Under the pieces are notes generated by a model. The model was not told where the DNA came from, searched no databases, and was given only the letters and a program-made list of their open reading frames with translations. The translations under genes were made by a program, and so were the position numbers. 64,000 nucleotides of DNA from Labilithrix luteola (GTDB lineage Bacteria; Myxococcota_A; Polyangia; Polyangiales; Polyangiaceae): the NCBI RefSeq assembly GCF_001263205.1, contig NZ_CP012333.1, positions 9,653,501-9,717,500 of the forward strand, given 5' to 3'. This document shows, piece by piece, positions 62,415-64,000 of this stretch. Position 1 is the first letter of the stretch. Each line of letters opens with the position of its first letter.

Positions 62415-64000
62415 TCAGTCGAACCAGCCGCGAACGCGCGTGGCGCCCGACGAACGATCGATCTCCACCCACGCCGGCGACTCGAGCACCCACGCATAGA
62501 CGAAGTCCACGCTGGGGACGCGCTCGCCGGGCACGTGCCTCCACCACTCGACGGACTCGAGGCGCGTGAGGCGGCGCACGATCTTCACGCTGTCGCGCGG
62601 AACGGGCAGCGGCTCGGGCAAGACGCGCGTGGGCTCAGGGATGCTCGAGAGCAAGTGACGGCGTTTGCGCTGCGCGGGCTGCGAGCTCTTGACCGTGGGA
62701 TCGCCCATACGAACGAAGCGTGAACGCTCTTCGGGAAGCCACGAATCCCCGAGGGCGAGCTTGCCCACGGCCTGCGGACCGAGATCGGCCGCGAGCTCCG
62801 CGACGAGACGCGGCAGCGCACGCGCAGCCTTGGGTGTGGCCTCGAAGAGCGAGAGCGCCGACTGGGGCTTTCGCACGAGCGCGGGCGCGCGAAGCTTCGC
62901 CGTGAGCACCGGAGCGCGCAAAACGAGGCGCTCGAGCTTGGGACGAAGGGCCGCCAGCAAATCGGAAGCACTCGAGAGCGGCGCGGGAAGCTCGAGGGAC
63001 ACGACTTGCTCGCGATCGCCCGAGTCTCGCTCGCCCGAATCGCCTTCGGCCTCACGAAGCATGGCCGCGTCGAGCCCGAGAACGAGGTCGATGCGCGAGG
63101 TGGCGACGGCCCGACCGGCGAGCCGCGAGGCCAGGCGATCGGTGAGGGTCTTGGCCACGAAGACGAGCGCCTCAGTGCCTTCGATGCCGTACTCGAGCGT
63201 GACCTCTTCCTCCGGAATCTCCGGCGGAACGTACGGAGCGAGAGGCGCGCGGTCGTCCCCTTCGATGAGCGAGAGGATCACGGGAGCACGCGGACCGAGA
63301 CGCGTGGCGAGCGCCGAGCGAGGCAGGAGCGAGAGCTCGGCGACGGTGCGCACACCGATCTTCACGAGCCAGCGAACGTCTTCGTCCGGCAAGGGGAGCG
63401 CATCGATGCCAAGGCCGGACATGGCCCCTGCGTTCTTGCCCGGGGGAATGACGACCACGGGGCAGCGCACGTCGTCCATGGGCAGGCTGCGCGCGAGGAT
63501 CGCCGCGATGCGTGGCCCATCGGCAATGGCGATCGAGCACACGTGGCCCAGATCGGCGATGACCCCCTCGAGCCGGGTAGCGAGCATGGTCTCACCGGAC
63601 TGCTGATCGGGGCCGTGCAGGTGGGCACATCCCGTGACGTCGACCCAGACGACGTCGCTCATGCCGAACGCGTTCGAGGCACTCGCTCTCTCGAACGCAC
63701 TGGCGAGCGCCCCGGGGGACGCCACGTCGAACGCCACCGTGGCGCCGAATGCGAGTGCGACCTCGGCGATGCGCGCGAGCTCGCCCTTCACGGCCTCGGG
63801 ACGCACGACCCGCACGAGGAGATCGGGCACCCGCGCGCGCGCCTGCGCGATGGTCTGCCCGGGACGCACGCCAAGAGAGCGTGCTTCATGCGAGACGACG
63901 TCGAGGCGCATGTTGCCGAGGAGCTTCGACTCCGTGAGCGGCGCAGGCGCGACGACGATGCCGAGCGGAACATGATCGGGCACGTCGCTGGCGGTGGCCC
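62415..64000 (-). CDS. imuB: ImuB, inactive Y-family polymerase of the mutasome (partial, 5' end outside window)
   Basis: At least 520 residues. Y-family core without the catalytic acids, the mark of ImuB: LGVRPGQTIAQARARVPDLL, DVVWVDVTGCAHLHGPDQQS and SIAIADGPRIAAILARSLPM, then the HhH region VKIGVRTVAELSLLPRSALA with TRLGPRAPVILSLIEGDDRA. It acts as scaffold linking DnaE2 to the beta clamp; a clamp motif of the Q-x-S-L-F type may be QSALSLF near residue 395. A GTG at 63983 is the first start inside the window, but the usual N-terminal strand and roughly 25-30 residues are missing. The frame stays open to the window edge, so the true start is to the right. Followed by dnaE2. Confidence 0.9.
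   Translation of the reverse strand, partial: ATASDVPDHVPLGIVVAPAPLTESKLLGNMRLDVVSHEARSLGVRPGQTIAQARARVPDLLVRVVRPEAVKGELARIAEVALAFGATVAFDVASPGALASAFERASASNAFGMSDVVWVDVTGCAHLHGPDQQSGETMLATRLEGVIADLGHVCSIAIADGPRIAAILARSLPMDDVRCPVVVIPPGKNAGAMSGLGIDALPLPDEDVRWLVKIGVRTVAELSLLPRSALATRLGPRAPVILSLIEGDDRAPLAPYVPPEIPEEEVTLEYGIEGTEALVFVAKTLTDRLASRLAGRAVATSRIDLVLGLDAAMLREAEGDSGERDSGDREQVVSLELPAPLSSASDLLAALRPKLERLVLRAPVLTAKLRAPALVRKPQSALSLFEATPKAARALPRLVAELAADLGPQAVGKLALGDSWLPEERSRFVRMGDPTVKSSQPAQRKRRHLLSSIPEPTRVLPEPLPVPRDSVKIVRRLTRLESVEWWRHVPGERVPSVDFVYAWVLESPAWVEIDRSSGATRVRGWFD

Overview
The window is GC-rich, densely coded DNA with gene content typical of a Myxococcota member, most likely the Polyangia/Sorangiineae group. 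The pointers are two eukaryote-like Ser/Thr protein kinases paired with secreted TPR/PEGA proteins, many lipoproteins with small-residue lipoboxes, a double-FHA protein, MopE-like and FG-GAP repeats, a Gly-rich PGRS-like lipoprotein, a probable sigma-54 promoter in front of an ECF sigma gene, and an ImuB-DnaE2 mutasome. No tRNA, rRNA, CRISPR array, insertion sequence or prophage is visible. The organism assignment is inference; no marker gene fixes it.

Layout. 1-589 (-): start of a nuoAB complex I operon, cut by the window edge. 870-1445 (+): peptide deformylase. 1523-9897 (-): a tightly packed run led by a SAM-IV-type riboswitch (about 9988-10104), then a SufS-like PLP enzyme, hisZ, purA, two paralogous TPR proteins, an EndoIII-like DUF2400 protein and a hypothetical, closed by a perfect 32-bp palindrome. 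10203-12835 (-): TPR protein and Ser/Thr kinase. 13156-13794 (+): ECF sigma factor. 13779-20054 (-): PAS histidine kinase, membrane sulfatase-like enzyme, XerC-type recombinase. 20126-25553: DUF2062 membrane protein, Xaa-Pro aminopeptidase, FHA protein, roadblock-like protein, a helical acidic protein, and a zinc-ribbon/Tudor-like protein. 25652-29646 (+): large secreted esterase and TPM-domain protein. 29672-32515 (-): rRNA pseudouridine synthase and two Asp-repeat lipoproteins. 32516-33662: repeat-rich non-coding DNA around a small RHH regulator. 33663-35489 (+): lepA. 35522-37096 (-): PGRS-like lipoprotein. 37392-43094 (+): SUKH/propeller protein, M16 peptidase pair, hydroxyacid dehydrogenase. 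43101-50103 (-): biotin carboxylase, PEGA protein, FG-GAP protein, second Ser/Thr kinase. 50742-57676: lipoproteins around a TonB-dependent receptor. 57741-58817 (-): diguanylate cyclase. 58971-64000 (-): dnaE2 and imuB, cut by the window edge.

How parts work together. The riboswitch and a hairpin over the Shine-Dalgarno suggest that SAM controls translation of the SufS-like gene and perhaps the long gene string behind it. Each Ser/Thr kinase sits with a secreted TPR protein ending in a paired membrane segment, which looks like a repeated signalling module. Kinases, sigma factor, PAS sensor kinase, FHA, roadblock and GGDEF proteins make this a signalling-rich segment. DnaE2 and ImuB form the inducible translesion synthesis system.

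Quality caveat. purA, the pseudouridine synthase and dnaE2 are each split by a frameshift, and in every case adding one C to a C run in the coding strand (G run on +) restores an intact family protein. A fourth such place may exist at the RHH gene. This points to homopolymer undercalls more than to real pseudogenes. All family assignments were made by eye from motifs; no database search was run.
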